Assembly: GCA_965231865.1 (NCBI GenBank)
Contig: CBDDOJ010000002.1
Span: 1,364,001-1,428,000 of the forward strand
Source of the DNA: WTGA01 sp965231865
GTDB lineage: Bacteria; Pseudomonadota; Gammaproteobacteria; Arenicellales; Poriferihabitantaceae
Direction: 5' to 3'
Length of the DNA: 64,000 nucleotides
Shown: one piece after another, positions 53,809-63,036 of the stretch
Layout: every line of letters starts with the position of its first letter
How positions within the stretch are numbered: position 1 is the first letter of the stretch
The notes under the pieces: generated by a model
Told to the model about the DNA's origin: nothing
The model's input: only the letters and a program-made list of their open reading frames with translations
The model's database searches: none
Program-made: the position numbers and the translations under genes

Positions 53809-55701
53809 ATGTCAACGAGTTCTGACATCCTTGCCCGCAACGGCCTGTTTCACCAGCAGATCACCGGTTTTATTCCCCGCAGGGCCCAGCAGGAAATGGC
53901 CCGGGCAGTGGAAAATGCCCTGGAGTACAACGGTCGTCTCGTGGTGGAATCCGGAACGGGAACCGGAAAAACCTTCGCGTATCTGGTACCTGTTTTGCTG
54001 AGTGGAAAACCCACGATTATTTCCACCGGCACGAAACATCTGCAGGAGCAGATCTTTCATCGCGACCTCCCGGTTGTCATGGAGACCCTGGAAAGCCGTG
54101 CCAATGCGGTTTTGCTCAAGGGGCGGGCCAATTACCTGTGCAAATACCGGCTTGCCCTGGGAAACCGGCAGACCGACCTCGTGGGAAAGCAGGACGAGTT
54201 GGAGTATGACCGGATAAACAGTTGGTCGGTACGGACGAAAACCGGTGAGATTACGGAAGTGGAGGGGGTAGGTGAAGGCCATGCCATCTGGAAACAGGTG
54301 ACCTCCACGACGGACAACTGCCTGGGGTCCCGCTGCCCGGACTATTCGGAATGCTTTGTGATGAAAGCCCGCCAAAAGGCCAGGGAAGCGGATATCGTGG
54401 TGGTGAATCACCATCTTTATTTCTCTACCCTGAAATCCGGATCGGGTGAAATACTGCCGGGCCACAGTGCCGTCATTTTCGATGAAGCGCACAGCCTGGC
54501 CGAGACGGCATCCCGGTTTTTTGGGTGGTCGATTTCAAGTTATGACCTGAAGGAATGGTTCAAGGACATCCTGGTTGCGGAAAATGAGGAGACCAGTTCG
54601 GTCCATTTTTCCGACAATGCCTCCCGCCTCGAGTCCATACTGGAAGACCTGCTTTCCCATTTCGGAAAACAGGCGGGTTCACCGATGGAGCGTTCAACGC
54701 TTGAAAATGCCGAATTTGATGCGCTGTTTACCCGGTTTGGTCGGGAGCTCAGCGATTTGCAGGACGGGCTGGAAATCGCTTCGGCCGCCGGAGAAGGGTT
54801 GGCGAGATGCCGTGACCGGGGTCTGGATATGGTCACCCGGATTGACTCATGGTGTGAAAACCGGGATTCCAATTCGGTGAGTTGGATGGAATGGGACCGA
54901 CGCAGGTTCAGATTGCACCTGACTCCGGTGAACGTCGGACTTCATTTTTCTGAAATCACGTCAGACCCTTCGATTGCCTGGGTTTTCACATCGGCCACCC
55001 TTGCGGTGGGCAATGATTTCAGCAGTTTCTGCCATGAGATTGGCCTGCAGGATGCCGAGATGAAAAAATGGGACAGTCCGTACGATTTTGACAGGAATAC
55101 GCTGCTTTACCTGCCGCCCCACATGCCGGACCCCAGAGACCCGTCTTTCCAGGAGGCCCTGGAAAATACCATTCTTGAAGTCACCCATGCCAGCCAGGGC
55201 CGCGCTTTTTGCCTGTTTACCAGCCATGCCATGCTGAAAAACATTCATCGACGAATCCGGAACAAGATTTCATGGCCCCTCCTGGTTCAGGGTCAGGCAC
55301 CCCGGCAGAAGCTGCTGGATCAGTTTATCGAGTCCGACAACCAGGTGTTGTTGGGCACATCGAGTTTCTGGGAAGGCGTGGATGTCAAGGGGGACGCACT
55401 GAGCTGTGTGATTATTGATAAATTGCCCTTTGCCTCTCCGGCCCATCCGGTGCTCCACCGCAGGCTGCAGCTGTGTGAAGAGCAGGGCGGGAATCCGTTT
55501 TTCGACCTGCAGGTCCCCAATGCGGTGATTGCCCTGAAGCAGGGCGTGGGCAGGTTGATTCGGTCTGAACAGGACAGGGGGGTCCTGGTGATCTGCGATC
55601 CGAGAGTCACCGGAAAAGGCTATGGACGGCGGTTTGTATCCAGTCTGCCCGCGATCCCGATGACGCATAGTCTTTCGGATATACGGCAGTTTTTTCGGTG
55701 A
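53809..55701 (+). CDS. yoaA: DinG/YoaA-family ATP-dependent DNA helicase
   Basis: 630 residues from ATG 53809; a GTG directly before is possible. XPD-like SF2 helicase: Q-motif region RRAQQEMARAVENAL, Walker A GTGTGKT (49-55), four iron-sulfur cysteines (Cys111, Cys171, Cys176, Cys182) and the IFDEAH box (225-228). Late motifs are GTSSFWEGVDVKGD and QGVGRLIRSEQDRG. It unwinds damaged or stalled DNA. Length and layout fit YoaA rather than the longer DinG. The tsaB gene follows 27 bp later, an order also seen in E. coli. Confidence 0.9.
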   Translation: MSTSSDILARNGLFHQQITGFIPRRAQQEMARAVENALEYNGRLVVESGTGTGKTFAYLVPVLLSGKPTIISTGTKHLQEQIFHRDLPVVMETLESRANAVLLKGRANYLCKYRLALGNRQTDLVGKQDELEYDRINSWSVRTKTGEITEVEGVGEGHAIWKQVTSTTDNCLGSRCPDYSECFVMKARQKAREADIVVVNHHLYFSTLKSGSGEILPGHSAVIFDEAHSLAETASRFFGWSISSYDLKEWFKDILVAENEETSSVHFSDNASRLESILEDLLSHFGKQAGSPMERSTLENAEFDALFTRFGRELSDLQDGLEIASAAGEGLARCRDRGLDMVTRIDSWCENRDSNSVSWMEWDRRRFRLHLTPVNVGLHFSEITSDPSIAWVFTSATLAVGNDFSSFCHEIGLQDAEMKKWDSPYDFDRNTLLYLPPHMPDPRDPSFQEALENTILEVTHASQGRAFCLFTSHAMLKNIHRRIRNKISWPLLVQGQAPRQKLLDQFIESDNQVLLGTSSFWEGVDVKGDALSCVIIDKLPFASPAHPVLHRRLQLCEEQGGNPFFDLQVPNAVIALKQGVGRLIRSEQDRGVLVICDPRVTGKGYGRRFVSSLPAIPMTHSLSDIRQFFR

Positions 55702-55728
55702 CGGTCCCCGGGGAATCAAGGTAGGGGA

Positions 55729-56445
55729 ATGAAGGTACTGGCCATCGATACCGTTACAGAAGCCTGTTCGGTTGCCTTGCTGGACGACCAGGAGATTCTG
55801 CAGGAATTTGAGGTTTCCCCGAATGGTCATTCAACCCTGGTACTGCAAATGGTGGAAAACATTCTCTCCCGTTCGCAGTATCAACTGGGGGACATGGATG
55901 TTCTTGCGGTGGATACCGGCCCGGGTTCGTTTACCGGGGTGCGAATTGGACTGGGAGTGGCCCAGGGTCTGGCTTACGGAGCGGATTTGCCGGTCATCGG
56001 GGTCAATTCCATGGAAACCCTGGCGGCCTCCCTAGACAGCGGCCAGGTTTTCCCGGCCATTGATGCGAGAATGAACCAGATCTATTGCGGACTGTATCAA
56101 TCCTGCGGGTCTTCCCGGCCGGTTGAGCTGGTGCAGCCGGTGGTGACGAATCCCGGGGAATGGCCGTTTGAAATCAAGGGGGCATTCTATGGGATCGGGA
56201 ATGGATGGCGCATACATGGGGAGGCCATGGGTTCGTCTGAGAACCCATCCGATCTGACCATTTTGGATCACCCCTATCCGGAGGCGAAGTCCGTTGCAAG
56301 AATTGCGGGGTTGGTCGGTGCGGAATCCGCCATGGAGCCCATGTTCCTGCAGGCGACCTATGTTCGTAACCGGGTGGCCAATGAAGTGGCTTTGGTACGC
56401 CAGGCGAACTGGCAGAAGGTAGAGGGTGAAAGTCCCCTGTGTTGA
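55729..56445 (+). CDS. tsaB: tRNA threonylcarbamoyladenosine modification protein TsaB
   Basis: 238 residues, ASKHA fold. KVLAIDTVTEACSVAL and DVLAVDTGPGSFTGVRIGLG are the family motifs. TsaB is a catalytically inactive scaffold that binds TsaD and TsaE in forming t6A in ANN-decoding tRNAs. It follows yoaA. The normal downstream neighbour in many gammaproteobacteria is replaced here by a gene relic and a large NTPase. Confidence 0.95.
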   Translation: MKVLAIDTVTEACSVALLDDQEILQEFEVSPNGHSTLVLQMVENILSRSQYQLGDMDVLAVDTGPGSFTGVRIGLGVAQGLAYGADLPVIGVNSMETLAASLDSGQVFPAIDARMNQIYCGLYQSCGSSRPVELVQPVVTNPGEWPFEIKGAFYGIGNGWRIHGEAMGSSENPSDLTILDHPYPEAKSVARIAGLVGAESAMEPMFLQATYVRNRVANEVALVRQANWQKVEGESPLC

Positions 56446-56803
56446 AGGCGAAACTAGCCACAACACTCCGTGAGCCGTGCGTTTGTCCCCGTGAGGGGGC
56501 GGACCATACCATTAAGATACTCGGAATCAAGAAGCTTGCGGAAGTCGCGGCTATCGGAATAGGGTCTTTTGCAGGGGCGTAGTAGCATCGTGGGCAACAA
56601 AATGACAGGCCAAAGCCAAGCTCATTGAAGCCAGAGCCGAAACGGACAGTATGCGGATCATCGCTCAAGCCCAAGGCGATGCTATACAGATTCTCAGCCG
56701 AAGCACTGAGGAGACTACACCGATCAGACCGCACAGCGTCTGGAGTTTCAGGTATGAATTTTGCCCTGTGGTTCTTCTCGCGATAAAGGTCGATTGGTTG
56801 TGA
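56446..56803 (+). pseudogene. Relic of a DUF2806-like gene
   Basis: One frame encodes ILGIKKLAEVAAIGIGSFAGA before TAG at 56580. A second frame (56606-56803) encodes AKAKLIEARAETDSMRIIAQ and continues QGDAIQILS to TGA 56801. Together they resemble the N-terminal part of DUF2806 proteins, with a frameshift of about 25 bp of lost sequence between the two halves. This family is often found near mobile elements. The identification is tentative and the gene is dead. Confidence 0.4.
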
Positions 56804-56831
56804 TCTGCGTATTGATCTCCACATATTGGCT

Positions 56832-59800
56832 ATGTCTCCGTCTCAAAAATCGTTCTTGGAAGCACTGACTGACCTCAGCAAAGATCAGATCCGGCAAGCT
56901 GGCCAAAGATATACGCCCGGGATTGATCCTGACGCACCGAATATCAGGATCGAGTCACTCTGCAGCGCAATCGAGAACGTCGCCTGCGGGGCAGGTGCTC
57001 AAAAGAGATTTCAGTTGGTGCTCAATGCGTTTTCCGAGGCTTGGAGCCGTGCCAAACATTGCAGTCAGCGGCCCGATGTACTCCAGCAACGAGCGGACGA
57101 TGCCCGTCACTTCTTGTCAACGATGGTGGACCGACTGCGTATGCGCGACGCAGGCACTGGAGAAGAGTGGTCAAATTTTCTCACAAGCATTGAATCCGAT
57201 CTATTGGAGGATATGGATCACTGGCGTGCGGAGGAAGCCAAGCTGCAGCCAGTTGACAAAGATAACGGCTACTCGTCCACACATAACGATATCCGCGGAA
57301 ACATGAACGACATCGGTCGTTGTTTGGCCATTGTGCGTGATGAGAAGGAGTACATTCAGAGCTCGGTGTTCAAAGTCCTGCATGATCCGAAGCTATTGAT
57401 AACAGGCGAGTGGGGTACGGGGAAAACACACCTGTTGTGCGATGTTGCGCAAGAACGAATCGGTCGTAGCCAAGCCACTGTTCTTGTTCTGGCCAAGAAC
57501 TTCCAAGGCAGCGTTGTTCAAGATATCTGCTCCCGGATTGAAAATGGGCGTACGGCAGTTGAGGTATTCGATCGACTTGAAAAATTGGCTTGCGAGACCG
57601 CAGAGCGAGCGGTCGTCATTCTCGACGGAGTAAATGAAGGCCATCGTCCTGATTGGCAAGAAGCCGTTACCACCCTACAAGCACTCGTTTCAGACCGCCC
57701 GAACATTGGTTTAATCGTCACATGCCGGACGCCGTTTGAAACGATCGCCATCAAACAGGAGGACTTAAAGAAACTTCACAAGGTCACGCATTTCGGTTTT
57801 GATGATCAGGAATTCGACGCTCAGTCAGCCTTCTTCGAGTACTACAACCTGCCGCTGTCTGAGGTGCCGCTGCTGGACAGAGAATTCTCGCGACCACTCA
57901 CACTGAAGCTGATCTGCCAATCACTCCAAAACCTTACAGGAAAGAAGTTGGCACAGGGGTTTGCAGGTATAGCCTCGGGTCAAAAGGGGATGACTTATGT
58001 GCTTGAGTCGTTCGTCAATCGCGTTGGCAAGTCGATTGAGAGCAAATTTAAACTGGGGACCAAGGGGTGCTGGAGATTGCTGAAGGGCAGCGGTCAAATC
58101 GACGGCTTTGCGTCGATCATGGCGACGAAACTGCGCGGCTATGTTCTCCGGCCGGAGGCTGATCGCATCATCGCTGCCAACTACCCGGCATTGAGACCTG
58201 CACAGCGGTGCCAGCTCCTCGACGTTCTACGGATAAACGGCCTCATCGAAGAGGATACCGTCCGGTACTCGACGAAATCCGGGGTCAAGTTCTGGATTGG
58301 TTTTCGGCTTCCCTATCAACGATTCAGCGACCACTTGGTCGCACGGCATTTGCTGAAGACGCATCTCGATGTTTCCTCGGTTGCAACAGTCAAGCGAAGT
58401 TTCACGGGTAAGTCGCCGCTCGCGCGGGTGTTCCGGGTGTCAAATCGATACGACCGAAAGTACGCAGAGCCAGGCTGGGCGCAGGCAGTGATTACTGAAT
58501 TTCCGGGGCGCGCAGGGAAGAAACTTCCACCCGAGCAGTGTGAACTGTTCTTCATGTTACCCAAACGGGCCCAGAATTTGCAGGCATACTTCGAGCCGTT
58601 CATCGAAGGGATGTTCTGGCGCGACCCTGAAGCGTTCACTGAGGGTACGCGGGCTGTCATCAATCAATATCTGAACGATGGGTCGTGGGCGTGGGAGAAA
58701 ATGGTTGACGCTTTAGCTGCCGTCTCGACCAAGCCAAATCATCCGTACCACGCCCGTCGTCTGTACGATTTTCTAGTGTGCTGTCCAATGTCGGACCGAG
58801 ATCTCCGGTGGTCCGAATACCTTCGGCGACGGGACGCATCGTCCACCATTCACCGTCTATTGACCTGGGCGGCGAAGCTCAACGCGGCGAAAATGACGCA
58901 GGCCTATGCGATAGAGCTTGTTATATTGCTTTCCCTAGTCCTTACAACGGTTGTTCGACGTGATCGCGACCTGGCGACAAAGGCGCTTGTGTTAATCGGC
59001 GAAAGGTTTCCCGAAGTGCTTTTCACCCATGTCGTGACTAGTCTTGAATTCAATGATCCTTATGTGCCAGAACGCATGTTGGCGGCTGCGTACGGAACGA
59101 CCTTGTCCCTGGTGGACTCGGAGGAGGCACTGACGTTTCGACCTTTACTCGGGGGTCTGGCGAAGACCCTTTATCGAAAAATGTTCGGACCCAGTGCGCG
59201 CAACGCAACCCACCATATCCTGATGCGAGATTACGCGCTTGGCATCATCGGGATTGCCCAGCGTTCGAGTTGTGTCGTGCTGCCCAAAACCGCCAGACGG
59301 AATCTTGCTGCGCCGTTTCCAAACACACCTTCAACATTTGCGAGTGATGGCACGCCTGATTCAACTGTGAAAGATGCGATTGGCCGTGCCATTCAAATGG
59401 ATTTCGGCAACTACACGATCGGGCGCTTGATCCCTAATCGGGATAACTACGACGAAACGAATCCAGTTTACGTCCAGGTGCGCGCGAAGATCGAACGACG
59501 CATGTTCGACCTGGGGTACCGAGAAGAGCGTTTCAAAAGTGCAGATACAGCAATAGGTAAGGTGTCGTGGAATGCACCCGAAGAAAAGAAGGTAGATCGG
59601 TATGGGAAGAAGTACTCGTGGATTGCCTATTTCGAGATGTGGGGCGAGCGTGAGGCTACGAGTAAACTGCCGGATTCGTACCTTGGAGAGAGGACACCCG
59701 ATTGTGGAGTTGATCCAAGTTTTCCCAAGAAGCCACCTCATTGGACACCACCAATTCCGGACCTGTTTGGCGACCCAGGTATTGTCACCGAGTCTTGGGT

Positions 59801-60710
59801 CGAGGGCGGTTTCACACCGAACTGGAATCCGTTGCTCGTGGTCCCGGAGATCAACGGACACCAAGGTGAGTGGGTGCTTGTAGAAGGGTATATTCTCGGA
59901 ACCGATGAAAGTCACGATCGAGAACTCCTTGCTTTCTTGCGCGGAGTGTTCATAGCGCGCAGAGATGTGCGCAGTTTCAGAGAGAAATTTCTTTCGGTGG
60001 AGTACCCTGGAAATGACAGGGTCCCAAAAGGAGCTGATGAAATCTATCTCTATGCGGGGGAGGCTGGACGCCGTCAGAACTATGCGCAGCAACTGTATCA
60101 ACGGAATCGCCGATACCGTCGACAAATCGAGAATGCGTTCGATGAATACGTGCACGTGAATCTGGATGAGAAGACTCTTTCTGCCAACATCAATATTAGG
60201 TCGACGTCTGAAGAAGATAAAGAGTCCGACATTTTATCTGTCGAACTATACGGCGAGATTCCGAAAACACGCTACATTTCCGGTATCCGTTTGGAGGTTC
60301 CGTTCATTCACTTTGGCTGGGAGTCTTACCATTCGTCGCATAACGATTTCTCGGGCTTTAATCTCCCTGCGCCTAGTTTGATTCAGCGACTTGGTTTAGC
60401 GAGCAAGAATCGCGAAATTGATTTCTACGATTCAATGGGCAAGCCAGGAACGCTCTATAGAGAGGCCGGGGACGGGTGGAAAGGAGATCGGCACAGTCTC
60501 TTGTACATCCGTGCCGACCTTCTTCAGCGTTATCTGGTAAGTACGCGCCAAGTGCTGGTCTGGTGCAACTGGGGAACACGCGATTGGCTAAAGAAGATGG
60601 AAGGTCCCGACATACTCCACGAATCTGTCAGACGACGAATCTATCGAGCTCATAGCCACATACATCGCTCGTTTTTTCAGTGGTCTGCTAAGGACCGGAA
60701 GGTTGTCTAG
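56832..60710 (+). CDS. Large STAND-like P-loop NTPase, possible antiphage protein
   Basis: 1292 residues from ATG 56832; a TTG two codons earlier is also open. The N-terminal helical region (1-180) has no recognised effector. An NTPase follows with Walker A GEWGTGKT (192-199), Walker B with Asp265 in VVILDGVNEG, and a sensor-like IVTCRTPFET. A helical region (about 330-680) contains RLPYQRFSDHLVARHLL. The long C-terminal half may be a sensor. The layout resembles STAND/AVAST-type defence ATPases, but I cannot place it in a named subtype. It has no partner gene and lies between tsaB and a transporter, after a gene relic. Confidence 0.6.
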   Translation: MSPSQKSFLEALTDLSKDQIRQAGQRYTPGIDPDAPNIRIESLCSAIENVACGAGAQKRFQLVLNAFSEAWSRAKHCSQRPDVLQQRADDARHFLSTMVDRLRMRDAGTGEEWSNFLTSIESDLLEDMDHWRAEEAKLQPVDKDNGYSSTHNDIRGNMNDIGRCLAIVRDEKEYIQSSVFKVLHDPKLLITGEWGTGKTHLLCDVAQERIGRSQATVLVLAKNFQGSVVQDICSRIENGRTAVEVFDRLEKLACETAERAVVILDGVNEGHRPDWQEAVTTLQALVSDRPNIGLIVTCRTPFETIAIKQEDLKKLHKVTHFGFDDQEFDAQSAFFEYYNLPLSEVPLLDREFSRPLTLKLICQSLQNLTGKKLAQGFAGIASGQKGMTYVLESFVNRVGKSIESKFKLGTKGCWRLLKGSGQIDGFASIMATKLRGYVLRPEADRIIAANYPALRPAQRCQLLDVLRINGLIEEDTVRYSTKSGVKFWIGFRLPYQRFSDHLVARHLLKTHLDVSSVATVKRSFTGKSPLARVFRVSNRYDRKYAEPGWAQAVITEFPGRAGKKLPPEQCELFFMLPKRAQNLQAYFEPFIEGMFWRDPEAFTEGTRAVINQYLNDGSWAWEKMVDALAAVSTKPNHPYHARRLYDFLVCCPMSDRDLRWSEYLRRRDASSTIHRLLTWAAKLNAAKMTQAYAIELVILLSLVLTTVVRRDRDLATKALVLIGERFPEVLFTHVVTSLEFNDPYVPERMLAAAYGTTLSLVDSEEALTFRPLLGGLAKTLYRKMFGPSARNATHHILMRDYALGIIGIAQRSSCVVLPKTARRNLAAPFPNTPSTFASDGTPDSTVKDAIGRAIQMDFGNYTIGRLIPNRDNYDETNPVYVQVRAKIERRMFDLGYREERFKSADTAIGKVSWNAPEEKKVDRYGKKYSWIAYFEMWGEREATSKLPDSYLGERTPDCGVDPSFPKKPPHWTPPIPDLFGDPGIVTESWVEGGFTPNWNPLLVVPEINGHQGEWVLVEGYILGTDESHDRELLAFLRGVFIARRDVRSFREKFLSVEYPGNDRVPKGADEIYLYAGEAGRRQNYAQQLYQRNRRYRRQIENAFDEYVHVNLDEKTLSANINIRSTSEEDKESDILSVELYGEIPKTRYISGIRLEVPFIHFGWESYHSSHNDFSGFNLPAPSLIQRLGLASKNREIDFYDSMGKPGTLYREAGDGWKGDRHSLLYIRADLLQRYLVSTRQVLVWCNWGTRDWLKKMEGPDILHESVRRRIYRAHSHIHRSFFQWSAKDRKVV

Positions 60711-60819
60711 TAGAGCGATTCCAGGACGCCGTGTTAAAGGCGCGTTTTTCTGGTAAAAAAAGCGGTATGTATGCCTCGTGTATTTTCCCGTGTGCTTCGG
60801 TATCGCGTACAGGCCGGGC

Positions 60820-62067
60820 CTAAAACGAAAGAATGAGGTTTGCCATGGCTCCCGTCATGCAGGTCGCCAGGGTTCCGGCAACGATGGAGTTGATGCTGAG
60901 GTGGATAATTTCCGATTTGCGTTCAGGAGCCATGGTTGACAGGCCCCCGATCATGATTCCCAGGCTTCCGGGATTCGCGAATCCACACAATGCATAGGTA
61001 ATGACGATGGTGCTGGGGGTGCTCAGCACCCCCTCCGGAAGGTTCGCCAGTTCAAGGTAGGCAACGAACTCGTTGACAATGGTCTTGGTTCCAAGCAGTG
61101 AGCCGGCTGCGGCAGACTCACTCCAGGGAATTCCAATCAACCAGGCAATCGGTGCAAAACAATACCCGAGTATTTGCTGCAGCGTAATGGAATTCCCCCC
61201 GGGGGCAGGTACGACTCCCAGGCACAGGTCAATGAGTTCGACCAGTGCCACCATCACCACCATCATCGAAATGACATACACCAGGAGTTTTACGCCTTGC
61301 GCGGTGCCTTCAGTAATGGCTTCAAATGCGCCGGAAACCTCCGGATTGAAGTCCAGCCTGCCTTCGGTCATGTCTGCCGTGGTACCGGGCACCATGATGC
61401 GGGCAATCACCAGCGATGCCGGGACGCTCATTACCGATGCGACGATGATATGACTGAGTGCATCGGGGACCACCGTTGACAGCACGCCGGCGTACAGTAC
61501 CAGGACCGTGCCTGCGACGGTGGCCATCCCGCAACACATGATGCTGAACAATTCGCTTCGGTTGAGTGACTTCAGGTACGGACGGATCAACAGGGGGGCT
61601 TCAATCATGCCGACGAAAATATTCGCCGCGAGCCCCAGTCCCTCTGCCCCGCCAATCCTGAGGGTTTTTTCAAACAATCTGGAAAACAGGCCAATGATCA
61701 GTGGCAGGATACGCCAGTAGAACAACAGGGAAGACAGGGCACTCAATACCAGGATGACGGGCAATGACTTGAATGCCAGGATATAGGCAGCACCGGGAAA
61801 GGATTCTTCAAAGGGGAGTGGCCCGCCCCCCAGATACCCAAAAACCATGGAGGTCCCCGCCTCAGTGGATTCCTGGATGGCGATGACAAATCCGTTCAGT
61901 CCGCTGATGATCTGATTGAACAGGTGAATCTTGAGAAAAAGGAACCCCAGGACGGCCTGAAGGGAAATCCCGGCGAGGGCCAGTTTCCATGGGAACTGGC
62001 CCCGGTTTTCACTGACCGCCCAGGCGATGGCCAGAAATGCGAGGACCCCAAGGCTACTTTGCAGCAT
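60820..62067 (-). CDS. NupC/CNT-family nucleoside transporter
   Basis: 415 residues, about ten hydrophobic helices, gate-domain repeats and the conserved EAPLLIRPYLKSLNRSE and NEFVAYLELANL motifs plus TYALCGFANPGSLGIMIGG. The CNT family imports nucleosides with protons or sodium; specificity cannot be read from sequence. It is downstream of a DUF1989 gene with a 32-bp gap, likely one transcript. Confidence 0.92.
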   Translation of the reverse strand: MLQSSLGVLAFLAIAWAVSENRGQFPWKLALAGISLQAVLGFLFLKIHLFNQIISGLNGFVIAIQESTEAGTSMVFGYLGGGPLPFEESFPGAAYILAFKSLPVILVLSALSSLLFYWRILPLIIGLFSRLFEKTLRIGGAEGLGLAANIFVGMIEAPLLIRPYLKSLNRSELFSIMCCGMATVAGTVLVLYAGVLSTVVPDALSHIIVASVMSVPASLVIARIMVPGTTADMTEGRLDFNPEVSGAFEAITEGTAQGVKLLVYVISMMVVMVALVELIDLCLGVVPAPGGNSITLQQILGYCFAPIAWLIGIPWSESAAAGSLLGTKTIVNEFVAYLELANLPEGVLSTPSTIVITYALCGFANPGSLGIMIGGLSTMAPERKSEIIHLSINSIVAGTLATCMTGAMANLILSF

Positions 62068-62099
62068 AAGCAGGGTGCCGGGTACCGGTTAACCCGGGA

Positions 62100-62705
62100 T
62101 CAGTAGATTTTGAAGTGCGCATCTGTGGGCCGGTTTCCGCAGATCGATGTGATGTCCTGGGGGCAGGCGGACAGGCAGATGATCAGGTCCATTTCGGCCC
62201 TGAATTCAATAAAGTCGCCTTTGTTGCAGACGGGAGGATTGGGCCTGATCGTGCCGTCTGCCTCCACGGGTGTGTTCTGCCACAGGTTGAACGGAGAGGG
62301 CGTTTCCGTGGGTTTCATTCCAATGGCAACCAGGGCTTCCCAGAAATTATCGGTACAATTGCGGTGGAATTCCGTGCAGCCGAGTTTCTGGTAGCGATAC
62401 CGGTCGCAGGCCGCGAGCAGGGTGTCATGGGCACCATTGGCGGTATCCTGGAGTATGGTCAGGATGGGCCGCCGCTGGTTCGTGACCAGGGTATCCCCGG
62501 TCTGTGGCCGATAACGCTCAAGGTCTACCCGGCAGTGTTCCATGGACATGAATTCCCCCGTATTGTGTGCATTGAGCGCCCAGCAATCCACGACCTGAGT
62601 GCCATGGGTGTTGATGACCCGGACCCGTTGCTGTTTCTTCACAGGCGCGGCCCTGGCGTGTCTGGCCGGGATGGTAATCAGGTCGGGATCGATTTTCTGG
62701 TTCAT
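62100..62705 (-). CDS. DUF1989 (urea carboxylase-associated) protein
   Basis: 201 residues. Family features are GTQVVDCWALNAHNTGEFMSMEHCR, TLVTNQRRPILTILQDT, the CTEFHRNCTDNF segment and the C-terminal LSACPQDITSICGNRPTDAH. Members often flank urea carboxylase or aminomethyltransferase-like genes and are thought to act in nitrogen metabolism; one branch has carboxyguanidine deiminase-type chemistry. It precedes a nucleoside transporter gene, which hints at nucleoside or guanidine-type nitrogen catabolism. Role unproven. Confidence 0.82.
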   Translation of the reverse strand: MNQKIDPDLITIPARHARAAPVKKQQRVRVINTHGTQVVDCWALNAHNTGEFMSMEHCRVDLERYRPQTGDTLVTNQRRPILTILQDTANGAHDTLLAACDRYRYQKLGCTEFHRNCTDNFWEALVAIGMKPTETPSPFNLWQNTPVEADGTIRPNPPVCNKGDFIEFRAEMDLIICLSACPQDITSICGNRPTDAHFKIY

Positions 62706-63036
62706 ATCAAGTTAACCGGAGTTTCTATCCTGCAGGATGCGTGTTCAGGGCAGGATGGGGTTTTTTTCTGCGATCTTTTTCTCCCATGGAGATGGCACAA
62801 CCGGGTTTCATGCGGGATGACATCGCATTCCACCCATTCGCCGGATTATAAATGAATTTGACTGTTCGGTTTGGAAATGAAAACAAAGGGGAGGAGGACC
62901 CACACTGCAGCCCGGAAAAATGTTGTTCTTCCGGGTGCGAGTCTGACAGAATACGGTTCTTTTTTGTGGGCGGATGGGTCGGAACCGGTTCTGCTGGCGA
63001 CCATTCAGTTAATCGAGACAATTTTAGAGAATCAGC
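62706..63036. other. Divergent intergenic region upstream of the dehydrogenase gene
   Basis: About 330 bp without a gene. A small hairpin (CCCGGAA-N8 then TTCTTCCGGG, about 62917-62940) is visible. Promoters for the divergent DUF1989 and dehydrogenase genes must lie here. Confidence 0.4.
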
